Positions 19,640 through 28,570 of a stretch of DNA of 64,000 bases are shown piece by piece. Made by a program: the position numbers and the translations under genes. The notes under the pieces were generated by a model. It did not search any database, was not told where the DNA came from, and saw only the letters and a list, made by a program, of their open reading frames with translations. How positions within the stretch are numbered: position 1 is the first letter of the stretch; each line of letters begins with the position of its first letter. The DNA is from Bacillota bacterium (lineage in GTDB: Bacteria > Bacillota > UBA4882 > UBA8346): positions 124,001-188,000 of the forward strand of contig JAEYRN010000062.1 in NCBI GenBank assembly GCA_023435565.1, given 5' to 3'.

Positions 19640-19959
19640 TGAACCCCAATATGCAACAAGCGATGAAACAGATTCAAAAAATGCAGTCCGATATGGCTAA
19701 GGTACAGCAAGAGTTAGAAGAAAAAACCGTATCCGCAACTGCCGGCGGGGGCGTAGTTGAAGTAACCTTTTCCGGAAAATTGGAGTTGAAAGGGATTAAA
19801 ATCGATCCTGAGGTTGCCGGAGAAGATCTGGAAATGCTTCAGGATTTAATAACTGCCGCCGTAAATGAGGGTATCAAGAAAGCTCAAGATTTGGCTGCTT
19901 CCGAAATGGCCAAAGTTACCGGAAACATAAAAATCCCAGGCATGCCTGGTTTATTTTAA
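19639..19959 (+). CDS. YbaB/EbfC nucleoid-associated protein
   Basis: 106 residues. Starts MNPNMQQAMKQIQKMQSDM, a coiled-coil helix, followed by the YbaB core EVTFSGKLELKGIKIDPEV and the methionine/proline tail GNIKIPGMPGLF. Members form a tweezer-shaped dimer that binds DNA. AAAGGAGG lies seven bases before the second of two adjacent ATGs (19636 and 19639); I chose the second. It overlaps the dnaX stop and precedes recR by 12 bp, the classical dnaX-ybaB-recR operon. Confidence 0.94.
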   Translation: MNPNMQQAMKQIQKMQSDMAKVQQELEEKTVSATAGGGVVEVTFSGKLELKGIKIDPEVAGEDLEMLQDLITAAVNEGIKKAQDLAASEMAKVTGNIKIPGMPGLF

Positions 19960-19971
19960 TCAGGTGGAAAG

Positions 19972-20568
19972 ATGTTATACCCTCAACCAATGACCAGATT
20001 GATTCATGAATTAAGCAGGCTTCCGGGAGTAGGTCCAAAAACTGCTCAACGGCTGGCTTTTTATATTCTTACCCTTTCCGAGGATGAAGTAAGTAAAATG
20101 GCGGAAGCCCTTTTGAATGCAAGGCATAAAATCGGTTTTTGTTCTATTTGCGGACATTTAACTGAAACTTCACCCTGTTCAATCTGTGAAAATCAGGGGC
20201 GAGACAGATCGTTGCTTTGTGTGGTTGAGGAACCTAAGGATGTAATCGCCATGGAGCGCACCCGGGTGTATAAAGGTTTATATCATGTTTTGGGGGGAGC
20301 TTTGTCCCCCTTGGAAGGGATTGGTCCTGAAGAGTTAAAAATTAAAGAATTATTGCACCGAGCATCCGAAGAACAATATAAGGAAATAATTATCGCAACC
20401 GATCCCAATGTAGAGGGTGAGGCTACCGCTTTATACCTTGGCAAGTTATTACGCCCGATGGGGTATAAAGTAACCAGACTTGCACGGGGCTTACCGGTAG
20501 GCGGCGATCTTGAATATACCGATGAAATTACCTTAGGAAAGGCTTTTGAAGGGCGGATCGAGCTGTAA
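19972..20568 (+). CDS. recR: Recombination mediator RecR
   Basis: 198 residues, full length. Loads RecA with RecF/RecO in gap repair. Visible: an N-terminal helix-hairpin-helix (LPGVGPKTAQRLAFYIL), a four-Cys zinc finger (CSICGHLTETSPCSIC), a Toprim domain (LCVVEEPKDVIAMERT, then ATDPNVEGEATALYL) and the C-terminal RLARGLPVGGDLEYTDE. GGTGGAAAG ribosome site. Its stop codon overlaps the first arm of the inverted repeat controlling the next gene. Confidence 0.97.
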   Translation: MLYPQPMTRLIHELSRLPGVGPKTAQRLAFYILTLSEDEVSKMAEALLNARHKIGFCSICGHLTETSPCSICENQGRDRSLLCVVEEPKDVIAMERTRVYKGLYHVLGGALSPLEGIGPEELKIKELLHRASEEQYKEIIIATDPNVEGEATALYLGKLLRPMGYKVTRLARGLPVGGDLEYTDEITLGKAFEGRIEL

Positions 20569-20641
20569 TGCATAAATTTTCCTCCGTTGGTTAATAATTA
20601 AGTTATTAATACAACTTTCACTTACGGAGGATATCATGCAT
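20568..20641 (+). promoter_or_regulatory. Bipartite inverted repeat masking the ribosome site of the yaaL-like gene
   Basis: Outer arms ATGCAT (20568-20573 and 20636-20641, the latter containing the start codon), middle arms CCTCCGT (20581-20587) and ACGGAGG (20624-20630, the Shine-Dalgarno), and an inner hairpin TTAATAA/TTATTAA (20591-20609). In RNA this would hide both the ribosome site and the start codon. It may act as a translational switch or as a recR terminator-like structure without a T run. Confidence 0.6.
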
Positions 20642-20944
20642 GAGTCAAAGCATATAAACGGCACAACCCAAAAATTGGTTCAAAAGATTTGGGGAATATT
20701 TCGATTAGACGACCCGGGGATTGGTCCTTTAAAAAAGCCTGATATAATTGAAAATTTAGAGGCTGCCTGGCGAGATTGGCAATATGCTAAAAATTATTTT
20801 AATAGCGTATCGGATCCCGACTTAATTGATCATGCAATCTTTAACATTGGTGCTACTGAAAAAAAGTATGTTTATTTACTAAAGCAAGCAAGAGAAAATG
20901 GAATCAATGTAGAACACTTTTCTTTTAACAATCGAAATGGATAA
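20636..20944 (+). CDS. YaaL-like protein (DUF2508)
   Basis: 102 residues, soluble and helical. Residues about 38-85 fit DUF2508: AWRDWQYAKNYFNSVSDPDL, then IDHAIFNIGATEKKYVYLLKQA. This is the gene found between recR and bofA in B. subtilis (yaaL), and the position here is the same. ATG at 20636 with ACGGAGG five bases upstream, the site lying inside an inverted repeat. Function unknown in the family. Confidence 0.85.
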   Translation: MHESKHINGTTQKLVQKIWGIFRLDDPGIGPLKKPDIIENLEAAWRDWQYAKNYFNSVSDPDLIDHAIFNIGATEKKYVYLLKQARENGINVEHFSFNNRNG

Positions 20945-20985
20945 GCTTTAGAGAGATCATATAAAGGGTCGGGTCTAAAATAACA

Positions 20986-21017
20986 TTCCCTCCAATAAAA
21001 TGTTTTTGAGGAGGGAA
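20986..21017 (+). promoter_or_regulatory. Hairpin covering the bofA ribosome site
   Basis: A perfect 8-bp inverted repeat, TTCCCTCC (20986-20993) with GGAGGGAA (21010-21017), 16-base loop. The right arm is the Shine-Dalgarno of bofA (start 21023). No T run follows, so a translation-control hairpin is more likely than a terminator. Confidence 0.6.
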
Positions 21018-21022
21018 ATAAT

Positions 21023-21295
21023 ATGCCGGCAGGACTGATCTTAACCTATTTAGTTGTTTTAGGGTTACTTTATATTTTGGGAAAGAATTGTTGGAAACCG
21101 TTATTTATATGTTTTAATTTACTGTTTCAAGGGGCGCTGGGTGCTCTGGGTTTGTATTTTTATAACTTTATTGTCTCCAGTTTTAGTTGGGGTTATGAGA
21201 TCCCATTGAATCCATTTAACTCAATTTTTACTGGTTTTTTGGGAATTCCGGGGCTTGCTTCGCTGGTGGTTTTGAAATATTGTGTAAAAATATGA
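21023..21295 (+). CDS. bofA: Pro-sigma-K processing inhibitor BofA family
   Basis: 90 residues with two or three hydrophobic segments: an N-terminal one (LILTYLVVLGLLYILG), a middle one, and the C-terminal LGIPGLASLVVL, which is the BofA signature region after LNPFNSIFTG. BofA sits in the mother-cell outer forespore membrane with SpoIVFA and holds back the protease SpoIVFB that activates sigma-K. Position after recR/yaaL and before csfB matches B. subtilis. It is evidence for endospore formation in this organism. Confidence 0.88.
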   Translation: MPAGLILTYLVVLGLLYILGKNCWKPLFICFNLLFQGALGALGLYFYNFIVSSFSWGYEIPLNPFNSIFTGFLGIPGLASLVVLKYCVKI

Positions 21296-21375
21296 AAGAC
21301 GGGGACAGACACGAATCCGACTCCATCAACATAGGAATATAATAGATTGGATAACAATAAACGGAGGTATGGTTG

Positions 21376-21582
21376 ATGGATAACCCTGAGTGTTTCAGTT
21401 GCGGAGCATCTACTACGGGAGGTTTAAAAATCTTAGGGCAATACCTCTGTAAAGATTGTGAAAAGAACCTAGTAAAAAGCCAAATCGAAAAAATAGATTA
21501 TCAACATTGGATTGATAGTTGCCGCCGATTTTGGGATAAATCCAGAGTAAATTTAAATAAAACTGAAAAAGAGGCTGAATAG
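21376..21582 (+). CDS. csfB: Anti-sigma factor Gin (CsfB)
   Basis: 68 residues with two CxxC pairs (ECFSCGAS and YLCKDCEKNL) that form the Gin zinc-binding module, then a basic helical tail with IDYQHWIDSCRRFWDKSR. Gin inhibits sigma-G (and sigma-E) to time forespore and mother-cell transcription. The start is the ATG at 21376, seven bases after ACGGAGGT. Same place as csfB in B. subtilis; the xpaC and yaaN genes that follow there are missing here. Confidence 0.85.
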   Translation: MDNPECFSCGASTTGGLKILGQYLCKDCEKNLVKSQIEKIDYQHWIDSCRRFWDKSRVNLNKTEKEAE

Positions 21583-21664
21583 CCTTTTTTTATTTGATTT
21601 AAAAAGTCCGCATCCTTCTTAGAAAAAAGGAAAGCGGAAAATACTTGTCGAATTAAGTTTAATA

Positions 21665-23089
21665 ATGAAGACTGAGTTTTCCCAAAAAGAAGCGCCGCTT
21701 TTTGAAGAATTATTACGATATTCCCGTCGACCATTGGTGCCTTTCCATACTCCCGGCCATAAAGGGGGAGCCGGTTTAGAACCGGAATGGACCCAATCAG
21801 GACTGGCAACAAGAATCGATTTAACTGAAATCACCAGCCTTGATTGGTACGGAGCTTTAGCAAAAGCTCAACTGATAGCGGCCGATTTTTTTCAGGCTGA
21901 TCAGAGCATTTTTTTAACTCAAGGAGCTTCGCAAGGAATTATTGGGGCTTTGGCTGGGATCTTTGCTCCGGGGGATAAAATTTTAGTTACCCGTAATTGT
22001 CACCTATCGGTTATCAAAGGAATTATCGTTGCCGGGTTAATTCCGGTTTTTATCGAAACTGATATTTTACCTGATTGGGGAATACCCGGCAGCATAAATG
22101 AATCCGCATTAAAAGCAAAGATTAGGGAGCATCCCAATTTCAAGGGTTTAATTATCACCAATCCAACATACCAGGGATTAACCGAACGGATCTCAGATTA
22201 TCGCGAGCTCATTGGTGAAAAAATTTTAATCGTTGATGAAGCCCATGGGGGCCATTTGGAATGGTCCGGGATAATCGGATATAATGCTTATGAGTCAGCG
22301 GATCTTTGGGTCCAGGGTACTCATAAAATAATGGGGTCATTTACTCAAACCGGCATGCTTCATTTTAGAACGGCTAGGATTAAACCGGATTGGGTTGAAC
22401 AGGGAATCGAGTTAATCTCAACAACCAGCCCTTCTTATATTTTATTAGCTTCACTCGATTCTAACCGGAGGTTTTTGGCTGAAACAGGATGCAACTTATT
22501 TAGAAAAAAATTACCTGAGTTGATAAATCTCCTTTCACGCATCGCGAATTGTAGTGGTGTTCGTATTTTGGAGGGACCGTTAAAAGCTAACCAAGTGATT
22601 GATCCCTGGAAAATTACACTTAGTTTTCGTCTTTTGGGATTGACAGGGTACCAAGCCGCTAGTCTATTAGTGAATGATTTTCGGATTCAACCGGAATATG
22701 CCGATTTAAACCAAGTAACTTTTTTGGTTGCGCCTTGGCAGGATCAGACGGGACTCGATGACCTTTATCTGGCTGTGACTGCAATTTCTAACCGTAAAAC
22801 CGGGAAGGAAATACCTTTAAATAGCTTTACGACATCAATCCCGCCCCAAGTCATGTCGGCCCGTGAAGCGTTTTTTGCCTCAAAAACTTTAACAACTTTG
22901 GAAGGTGCGGTTGGGAGAGTGGCCTCAAGTATTATTGCTCCTTATCCACCGGGAGTCCCATTACTTATTCCCGGGGAATTAATTGGTAGGGACCAAGTTG
23001 AAAGCATCAAGCAAACGCGCCTCTCCGGAGGGATTGTACGTGGTTTGGATTTCGACCATAAGATAGCAGTGGTTAAGGAGAACAGATAA
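21665..23089 (+). CDS. Orn/Lys/Arg decarboxylase family PLP enzyme (YaaO-like)
   Basis: 474 residues. Fold type I PLP enzyme: substrate and cofactor residues in VPFHTPGHKGG near residue 30, FLTQGASQG, the Asp in LIVDEAHGGH and the Schiff-base Lys in WVQGTHKIMGSFTQT (about residue 221). The C-terminal domain contains the family phrase APYPPGVPLLIPGE. It probably decarboxylates a basic amino acid (arginine, lysine or ornithine) to a polyamine; the family alone does not fix the substrate. A yaaO gene sits just before tmk in B. subtilis, as here. The stop is 5 bp before tmk, so the two are co-transcribed. Confidence 0.9.
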   Translation: MKTEFSQKEAPLFEELLRYSRRPLVPFHTPGHKGGAGLEPEWTQSGLATRIDLTEITSLDWYGALAKAQLIAADFFQADQSIFLTQGASQGIIGALAGIFAPGDKILVTRNCHLSVIKGIIVAGLIPVFIETDILPDWGIPGSINESALKAKIREHPNFKGLIITNPTYQGLTERISDYRELIGEKILIVDEAHGGHLEWSGIIGYNAYESADLWVQGTHKIMGSFTQTGMLHFRTARIKPDWVEQGIELISTTSPSYILLASLDSNRRFLAETGCNLFRKKLPELINLLSRIANCSGVRILEGPLKANQVIDPWKITLSFRLLGLTGYQAASLLVNDFRIQPEYADLNQVTFLVAPWQDQTGLDDLYLAVTAISNRKTGKEIPLNSFTTSIPPQVMSAREAFFASKTLTTLEGAVGRVASSIIAPYPPGVPLLIPGELIGRDQVESIKQTRLSGGIVRGLDFDHKIAVVKENR

Positions 23090-23094
23090 CAAAG

Positions 23095-23736
23095 ATGGAG
23101 AAAGGTTATTTTATTACCTTAGAAGGAATTGACGGTTGTGGTAAATCGACACAAGCCAAGCTGCTTTTTCAATATCTTAAAGAGAAGGGCTGCCGGGTAT
23201 TGTTAACTAGAGAACCGGGTGGAACTGATCTGGCGGAAGAGATTAGAAAGGTAATTTTGACTCCCGGGAAAGAGGAGTTGGATCCGATGGCTGAAATCTT
23301 ACTTTACGCCGCTTCTCGGGCCCAACATGTTAACAATTTGATTAAGCCGGCTTTAGAAGCCGGGCAAGTGGTCATTTCTGAACGGTTTGTTCTTTCCAGT
23401 TTGGCATATCAAGGATATGGCCTGGGGAGAGATTTAAAATTAATTCGGGAGATAAATCGTTTGGCTACCGGAGATATCCGGCCGGATCTCACTTTTTTAT
23501 TAGATTCAGCCCCGGAAACTTCAGGAGAAAGAGTGGAACGGCGCTCCAAAGTCAACGGCCATGATTCCGACCGAATCGAAATGCGAGGGTTAACATTCCA
23601 AGATCGGGTTAGGACTGGGTTTTTAGAATTAGCAAAAGCAGACGAGACAATTGTTTCTATTAATACTACCGGTAAAAACATTAAAGCCGTATTTACGGAG
23701 ATGGCGGGGATTATTTCAAAAAAGCTCAACATATAA
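23095..23736 (+). CDS. tmk: Thymidylate kinase
   Basis: 213 residues. Phosphorylates dTMP to dTDP. P-loop EGIDGCGKSTQAK near residue 9, the DRX-like REPGGTDLAEEIR, and ERFVLSSLAYQGYG with the lid region near 150 (ERVERRS). Full length. Starts 5 bp after the preceding decarboxylase stop, followed by darA: the conserved tmk-yaaQ-yaaR-holB-yaaT order. Confidence 0.95.
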   Translation: MEKGYFITLEGIDGCGKSTQAKLLFQYLKEKGCRVLLTREPGGTDLAEEIRKVILTPGKEELDPMAEILLYAASRAQHVNNLIKPALEAGQVVISERFVLSSLAYQGYGLGRDLKLIREINRLATGDIRPDLTFLLDSAPETSGERVERRSKVNGHDSDRIEMRGLTFQDRVRTGFLELAKADETIVSINTTGKNIKAVFTEMAGIISKKLNI

Positions 23737-23761
23737 AAATCTATAAAGGGAGTTGATGGTA

Positions 23762-24091
23762 ATGAGATTAGTAATTGCAATGGTACAAGACCAGGATGTT
23801 AACAGATTATTAGGTGTATTGACTGATCACAGCTACTATGCAACTAAACTCGCTAGCACTGGAGGATTTCTCCGACTAGGTAACACAACTCTATTAATTG
23901 GTGTTGAAGATAATCAGGTGCGGGAAGTTGTTGATTTGATAAAGGATACTTGTCATTCCCGGAAACAGTTGATGACGCCCCTAGCATCAGTGGGGCGCTC
24001 GATGAATAATTATATTCCGGAACCGGTTGAGGTTTCAGTGGGCGGAGCTACTGTTTTTGTAGTGGATGTACTGGAATTCTCCAAGGTATAA
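23762..24091 (+). CDS. darA: Cyclic-di-AMP receptor DarA/PstA (YaaQ)
   Basis: 109 residues. A PII-like trimer that binds c-di-AMP. Starts MRLVIAMVQDQDVNRLLGVL; the ligand-site region TKLASTGGFLRLGNTTLLIG is clear, as is the C-terminal GGATVFVVDVLEF. The start at 23762 matches the usual family start; AAAGGGAG lies nine bases upstream, with in-frame TTG and ATG at 23753 and 23756 as alternatives. Its target is not known in general; here it is probably co-translated with tmk and yaaR. Confidence 0.93.
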   Translation: MRLVIAMVQDQDVNRLLGVLTDHSYYATKLASTGGFLRLGNTTLLIGVEDNQVREVVDLIKDTCHSRKQLMTPLASVGRSMNNYIPEPVEVSVGGATVFVVDVLEFSKV

Positions 24092-24106
24092 CGGAGGTTT
24101 GCCGAG

Positions 24107-24559
24107 ATGGAAGTAAAACCAACCGGTTCAAAACAGATAAGCGCCGGAAGTAGTGAAACTTTTGGAAGGGGTTCCGGAGTAAACGCGAAGCAGTCAGCAT
24201 TTGTGGAAACTCTCAAAGAAAGCGACAATGAACGGCGTCGTCAGGCTTGTGACAAAATATTGCGCCAAATTGATGCCCTTAGTGAGGAGCTGAAAAAAGC
24301 CCCGACACCAAGCGGTGTTAAAAAATACCGCCGTTTAGTTGCTTCTTTTATAAGAGAGGCCATGGACCAGACATATGAACTTAATGAAGAAACTCATTGG
24401 GATCGAAGCGGAAATCGAAAAAGTTATATTACAGTTCGAAACATTAATAAAGCATTGGAAGAGTTGACCGATGAAGTAATGAAACGTGAGAAAAAACAGA
24501 TAGATTTAGTTGCCAAATTAGATGAAATTAGAGGGATGTTATTGGATTTATATTTTTAA
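24107..24559 (+). CDS. YaaR-like protein (DUF327)
   Basis: 150 residues, mostly helical and charged, with a flexible N-terminus (first 30 residues rich in Gly, Ser, Lys). The core ALSEELKKAPTPSGVKKYRR, then ASFIREAMDQTYELNEETH, is typical of DUF327. B. subtilis yaaR has the same position between darA and holB. Function unknown. ACGGAGG ribosome site 10 bases before the ATG. Confidence 0.88.
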   Translation: MEVKPTGSKQISAGSSETFGRGSGVNAKQSAFVETLKESDNERRRQACDKILRQIDALSEELKKAPTPSGVKKYRRLVASFIREAMDQTYELNEETHWDRSGNRKSYITVRNINKALEELTDEVMKREKKQIDLVAKLDEIRGMLLDLYF

Positions 24560-24648
24560 TTGTATGGAATACCGCATAATTGCCTAGATTCATCAATTAA
24601 CTGGCCTAACGTTTGAATTAATAAAATAAGCTAAACGGAGTACGATTG

Positions 24649-25587
24649 GTGTATTTTTCTGATATAATAGGGCATAGGGAAATTATTCGGGCTTTAAATA
24701 CAGCCATTGATGAGGCTAAAGTCGGCCATGCTTACTTGTTTGTCGGTCCGGCCGGAATCGGAAAAAAAACCCTGGCAAAGGCATTTGCTTTTCGGTTACT
24801 TTGTCATGAAAAGGTTGCAAGTCCGGACTGTCGGTGTCCCGGGTGTGTTAAGGCGCGAATGGACAGTCATCCTGATTTTATTACTATTTTACCGGCTGGT
24901 AATTCTATTAAGATTGAACAACTCCGCCAATTGCAGCATGGCCTTTTTTATAGACCACTATTAGGAGAACGTAAGGTATGTTTTTTCCCGGATGCTGAAT
25001 TGTTAACTGAAGCAGCAGCTAACAGTTTTTTGAAGACTCTTGAAGAACCTCCGCCGGGAGTGATTTTTTTATTTACCGCAGTCCGTTCGGATTTGATTTT
25101 ACCTACTATTCGATCCCGTTGCCAGGTATATCAGCTTTTTCCTGTATCCAGTGAAGAAATTACCGAAGCTCTGGTTAAAAAGGGGATGGACCCTTGCAAA
25201 GCTTCCGAAATGGCTAAATTGAGTCAAGGGTTACCCGAGAGGGCTTTACACGATTCAAATGGAGCTCAAACAGAGCAGCTACTGGAATTAACAGAAGTCC
25301 TTTCATTGAGTTTGTTGGATTTGTTTAAAATCGCTAATGAATTAGAAAAAAAGGAACGCCGTGTTATCTTAGGGTTGTTTAAAAAGTGGGAGATTCAGGC
25401 TAGGCAAGAATTGTTAAAAACCCCTGCATCCGGTCTAGAACTCGGTAAAGTCAATGAATTAATCTTTATTTTAGAAAAAATTGGACAAGTAGTTGAAATG
25501 GTTGAAAGTAATGTTAATCTCAGATTGGTAATTGAGGAATTCTTTCTAACTATAAAGCAACAGGGAAGCAAATTAATAATTCGGTAA
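24649..25587 (+). CDS. holB: DNA polymerase III delta-prime subunit
   Basis: 312 residues. Clamp-loader stator. DIIGHREIIRALNTAI, a modified Walker A GPAGIGKKT, a zinc Cys cluster (CRCPGC), EAAANSFLKTLEEPPPG and the SRC motif (IRSRCQVYQ). Either TTG 24646 or GTG 24649 is the start; ACGGAG lies 5 or 8 bases upstream, and I prefer GTG for spacing. Followed by ricT after a 140-bp gap. Confidence 0.92.
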   Translation: MYFSDIIGHREIIRALNTAIDEAKVGHAYLFVGPAGIGKKTLAKAFAFRLLCHEKVASPDCRCPGCVKARMDSHPDFITILPAGNSIKIEQLRQLQHGLFYRPLLGERKVCFFPDAELLTEAAANSFLKTLEEPPPGVIFLFTAVRSDLILPTIRSRCQVYQLFPVSSEEITEALVKKGMDPCKASEMAKLSQGLPERALHDSNGAQTEQLLELTEVLSLSLLDLFKIANELEKKERRVILGLFKKWEIQARQELLKTPASGLELGKVNELIFILEKIGQVVEMVESNVNLRLVIEEFFLTIKQQGSKLIIR

Positions 25588-25728
25588 AATATATTGGTTA
25601 AACCAATAATAATGTAATATAGGGAAGTTTACAAACAAATATCGTATAGGTTTATTTTTGGGCTATCAATAATCATATGAAGATTATGAAAGCGTCTAAT
25701 ATCGGTAAATGAAGGGATTGAAGTATTT

Positions 25729-26586
25729 ATGATAACTGTAATAGGGGTCAGTTTTAAACTGGCAGGTAAAGTTTACTATTTCGACCCGACCGGTTTTGAA
25801 GTTAAACAGGGAGACCACATCATTGTTGAAACAGTAAGAGGTATTGAATTTGGTAAAGTAATGATCGGTCCTAGAGAAGTTCCTGATGAAAAAGTTACTT
25901 CTCCATTAAAAAAAGTTATTCGGATTGCTACTCCGGAAGATCATGCCCAAGTTAAGGAGAACGAAGAAAAGAGCAAGAAATCATTTGAAATCTGTCTTCA
26001 AAAAATTAATCAACATCAATTAGATATGAAACTGGTTGATGTAGAATATACTTTTGACCGGAGCAAAATTATTTTTTATTTTACGGCGGATGGGCGGGTT
26101 GATTTTAGAGAATTAGTTAAGGACTTAGCTGCGGTTTTTAAAACCCGAATTGAGTTGCGTCAGATAGGAGTAAGGGATGAAGCGAAGATGCTTGGAGGCC
26201 TTGGACCCTGTGGACGTCCACTTTGCTGTGCTACTTTTTTAGGAGAATTTGAGCCAGTTTCGATAAAAATGGCTAAAGAACAAAACCTATCATTGAATCC
26301 GGTTAAGATATCCGGTATTTGTTCCCGGTTAATGTGTTGCCTCAAGTATGAGTCGTCTTCTTATCGTGACGCTAAATCCGATTTACCACTTGTAGGTGGG
26401 AAAGTTAGAATTGACGGAGCGGAAGGGACTATTCTCGAAACGTACCCATTGAAGGAATCAGTTTTGGTAGAATTGGCCAGTGGCGCTAAAAAGGAAGTAC
26501 TTTTAGCCGAAATCGAGGAGATCATTTTGGATCTCCCGGAAACCAATAAAGATAATAATAATGATCACAAAAAGGATACTGAATAA
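25729..26586 (+). CDS. ricT: RicT/YaaT, PSP1-domain iron-sulfur protein
   Basis: 285 residues. The PSP1 domain is recognisable by GVRDEAKMLGGLGPCGRPLC, then SGICSRLMCCLKYE. The cysteines (CGRPLCC and CSRLMCC with an intervening Cys) are the cluster-binding residues of the RicAFT complex. RicT, with RicA and RicF, stimulates RNase Y-dependent mRNA processing and, in Bacillus, the Spo0A phosphorelay. The tail after residue 270 is acidic and Asn-rich. Last gene of the dnaX-like block. Confidence 0.93.
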   Translation: MITVIGVSFKLAGKVYYFDPTGFEVKQGDHIIVETVRGIEFGKVMIGPREVPDEKVTSPLKKVIRIATPEDHAQVKENEEKSKKSFEICLQKINQHQLDMKLVDVEYTFDRSKIIFYFTADGRVDFRELVKDLAAVFKTRIELRQIGVRDEAKMLGGLGPCGRPLCCATFLGEFEPVSIKMAKEQNLSLNPVKISGICSRLMCCLKYESSSYRDAKSDLPLVGGKVRIDGAEGTILETYPLKESVLVELASGAKKEVLLAEIEEIILDLPETNKDNNNDHKKDTE

Positions 26587-26665
26587 AATTTGTCAGACAA
26601 AAAACCGAAATCATATTGACAGCCGCAAACTACTTCGTTATAATGATGTTTAAATATTAATTAAT

Positions 26666-26948
26666 TGCTATGAAGAGGCCTGTAAGATGGTATGGTTATA
26701 GAGAACTGGTGGATGGTGTAAACCAGTACCTGAACATCTGAAACTCCCCTCTGAGCTGCCCGCCCAAAGAGTTCGAGTAGGCGGAGCCGGTGGATTTTCA
26801 AAGAAAGTCCAGCCCGTTATCGCGAAAACGTCTTTCTATAATCTGCGTGGTTATAGAAGAGGTTATTAAGGCCATTTGAAATGGTAAAATTGGGTGGTAC
26901 CACGAGAGTTACCCTCGTCCCGAAGTTCGGGATGAGGGTTTTTTGTTT
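26666..26948 (+). promoter_or_regulatory. Leucine T-box riboswitch with terminator/antiterminator
   Basis: Stem I holds AGATG/CATCT flanking the distal loop (GAGAACTGGTGGATGG) and a specifier loop in which GAA-A is followed by CTC at 26744-26746, the leucine codon. The T-box TGGGTGGTACCACGAG is at 26891-26906. The competing terminator stem is 26911-26939 with a T run. Uncharged tRNA-Leu should favour the antiterminator and allow leuA transcription. The specifier choice rests on the GAA landmark; ATC at 26736-26738 is the alternative but is paired in stem I. Confidence 0.93.
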
Positions 26949-27037
26949 TACCGCGATAAATTTCGTGTTAATCAGGATCAGATTATTCAAAGTGTTTTTT
27001 TAAAAGGTAATAATATCAAATTTAGGAGGTAAATAGG

Positions 27038-28546
27038 ATGAAAATGATTAAAATTTTTGATACCACTCTTCGGGATGGAGAGCAGTCTGCCGGTATCAAC
27101 TTAAATGTGGATGAAAAATTACAGGTAGCCAGGCAGCTGGCCCGGTTAAATGTGGACATTATTGAGGCTGGGTTTGCTATTGCCTCACCGGGAGACTTTG
27201 CCGGAATCCAAGCGATAGCCCGCGAGATTAAAGGGGTAACTATTTGCTCTTTATCTCGTGCGGTTAAGGCTGATATTGAGCGGGCCTGGGAGGCTTTAAA
27301 AGAAGCGGAAAATCCCTTGATTCATACTTTTATTGCTACATCAGATATCCATATGAAATATAAATTAAATAAGGAACCGGATAAGGTAGTGGCAATGGCG
27401 GTTGAGGCCGTAAAGTATGCCAAGAGCTTATGTCCAAATGTGGAATTTTCAGCTGAAGATGCCACCCGTAGTGATTGGGATTTCCTTTGCCGGATCTTTG
27501 GAGAGGTCATTAAGGCTGGAGCAACCACAATTAATGTACCGGATACGGTGGGTTATGCAATCCCTAGTGAATTCGCCAGGTTAATCCGTTACTTAAAAGA
27601 AAATACCCCGGAAATCGATAAAATCTCTCTTTCGGTACATTGCCACAACGATCTGGGATTGGCAGTTTCTAACTCCTTGGCGGCCGTGGAAAGCGGTGCC
27701 GATCAGGTCGAATGCACTATCAACGGATTAGGAGAACGGGCCGGAAACGCTGCATTGGAAGAAGTCGTAATGGCTATTAAAACTCGGGCGGAAAACTTTA
27801 AAGCCGAAACCCGGATTGTAACGGAGCAAATACATCGTTCCAGTTTATTGGTGTCAACTTTAACCGGAAAACCGGTCCAACATAATAAAGCAATTGTAGG
27901 CTCAAACGCTTTTGCCCATGAGGCCGGAATACACCAAGATGGAATGCTTAAGAACCGAATGACTTATGAGATTATGACTCCGGATTCCATCGGCTTAGGC
28001 CAAAGCAATATTGTTCTAGGAAAACATTCGGGTCGGCATGCTGTTAAAAACCGGCTTGAGGAATTGGGTTACAGTTTAAGTGAGACTGAAGTGGATCAAA
28101 CATATCAACGTTTTATAGAATTGGCGGATAAGAAGAAAGAGGTAACCGACTCCGATCTGGAAGCATTGGTTAGGAATGATTCGCAAGTCATAGCCGATAA
28201 ATATGAATTGGATTATCTCCATGTTAGTACCGGTAATTCGACAATTCCAACAGCTACCATTCGCCTGAAAGTCGACGGTGCTCCAGTTCAGGAAGCATCT
28301 TGCGGTGATGGGCCTATCGACGCTATTTATAAAGCGATCGACCGGATTACTAATATTACGGTAAAGCTTGACGAGTATAATATCAAAGCGGTAACTTCCG
28401 GAGAAGACGCTCTGGGCGAAGTAATTGTAAAGGTTAGAGAGAACGGCCATGCTTATGTAGGTCGGGGTTTGTCAACGGATATCATTGAAGCCAGTACTTT
28501 AGCATACCTTCATGCTATTAATAAAATGGCACATGCCATTAAGTAA
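27038..28546 (+). CDS. leuA: 2-isopropylmalate synthase
   Basis: 502 residues. Condenses acetyl-CoA with 2-oxoisovalerate, the first step of leucine synthesis. DRE-TIM barrel start FDTTLRDGEQSAGINLN, metal ligands in SVHCHNDLGLAVSN, GLGERAGNAALEEV, and the C-terminal allosteric domain (about 390-500) that binds leucine. Citramalate synthase is the main alternative, but the leucine-specific T-box upstream supports leuA. AGGAGGT lies seven bases before the ATG. A terminator follows directly, so leuA is monocistronic and no leuBCD is adjacent. Confidence 0.93.
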   Translation: MKMIKIFDTTLRDGEQSAGINLNVDEKLQVARQLARLNVDIIEAGFAIASPGDFAGIQAIAREIKGVTICSLSRAVKADIERAWEALKEAENPLIHTFIATSDIHMKYKLNKEPDKVVAMAVEAVKYAKSLCPNVEFSAEDATRSDWDFLCRIFGEVIKAGATTINVPDTVGYAIPSEFARLIRYLKENTPEIDKISLSVHCHNDLGLAVSNSLAAVESGADQVECTINGLGERAGNAALEEVVMAIKTRAENFKAETRIVTEQIHRSSLLVSTLTGKPVQHNKAIVGSNAFAHEAGIHQDGMLKNRMTYEIMTPDSIGLGQSNIVLGKHSGRHAVKNRLEELGYSLSETEVDQTYQRFIELADKKKEVTDSDLEALVRNDSQVIADKYELDYLHVSTGNSTIPTATIRLKVDGAPVQEASCGDGPIDAIYKAIDRITNITVKLDEYNIKAVTSGEDALGEVIVKVRENGHAYVGRGLSTDIIEASTLAYLHAINKMAHAIK

Positions 28547-28570
28547 CTTTTTATAATACAGTGTAATGAT

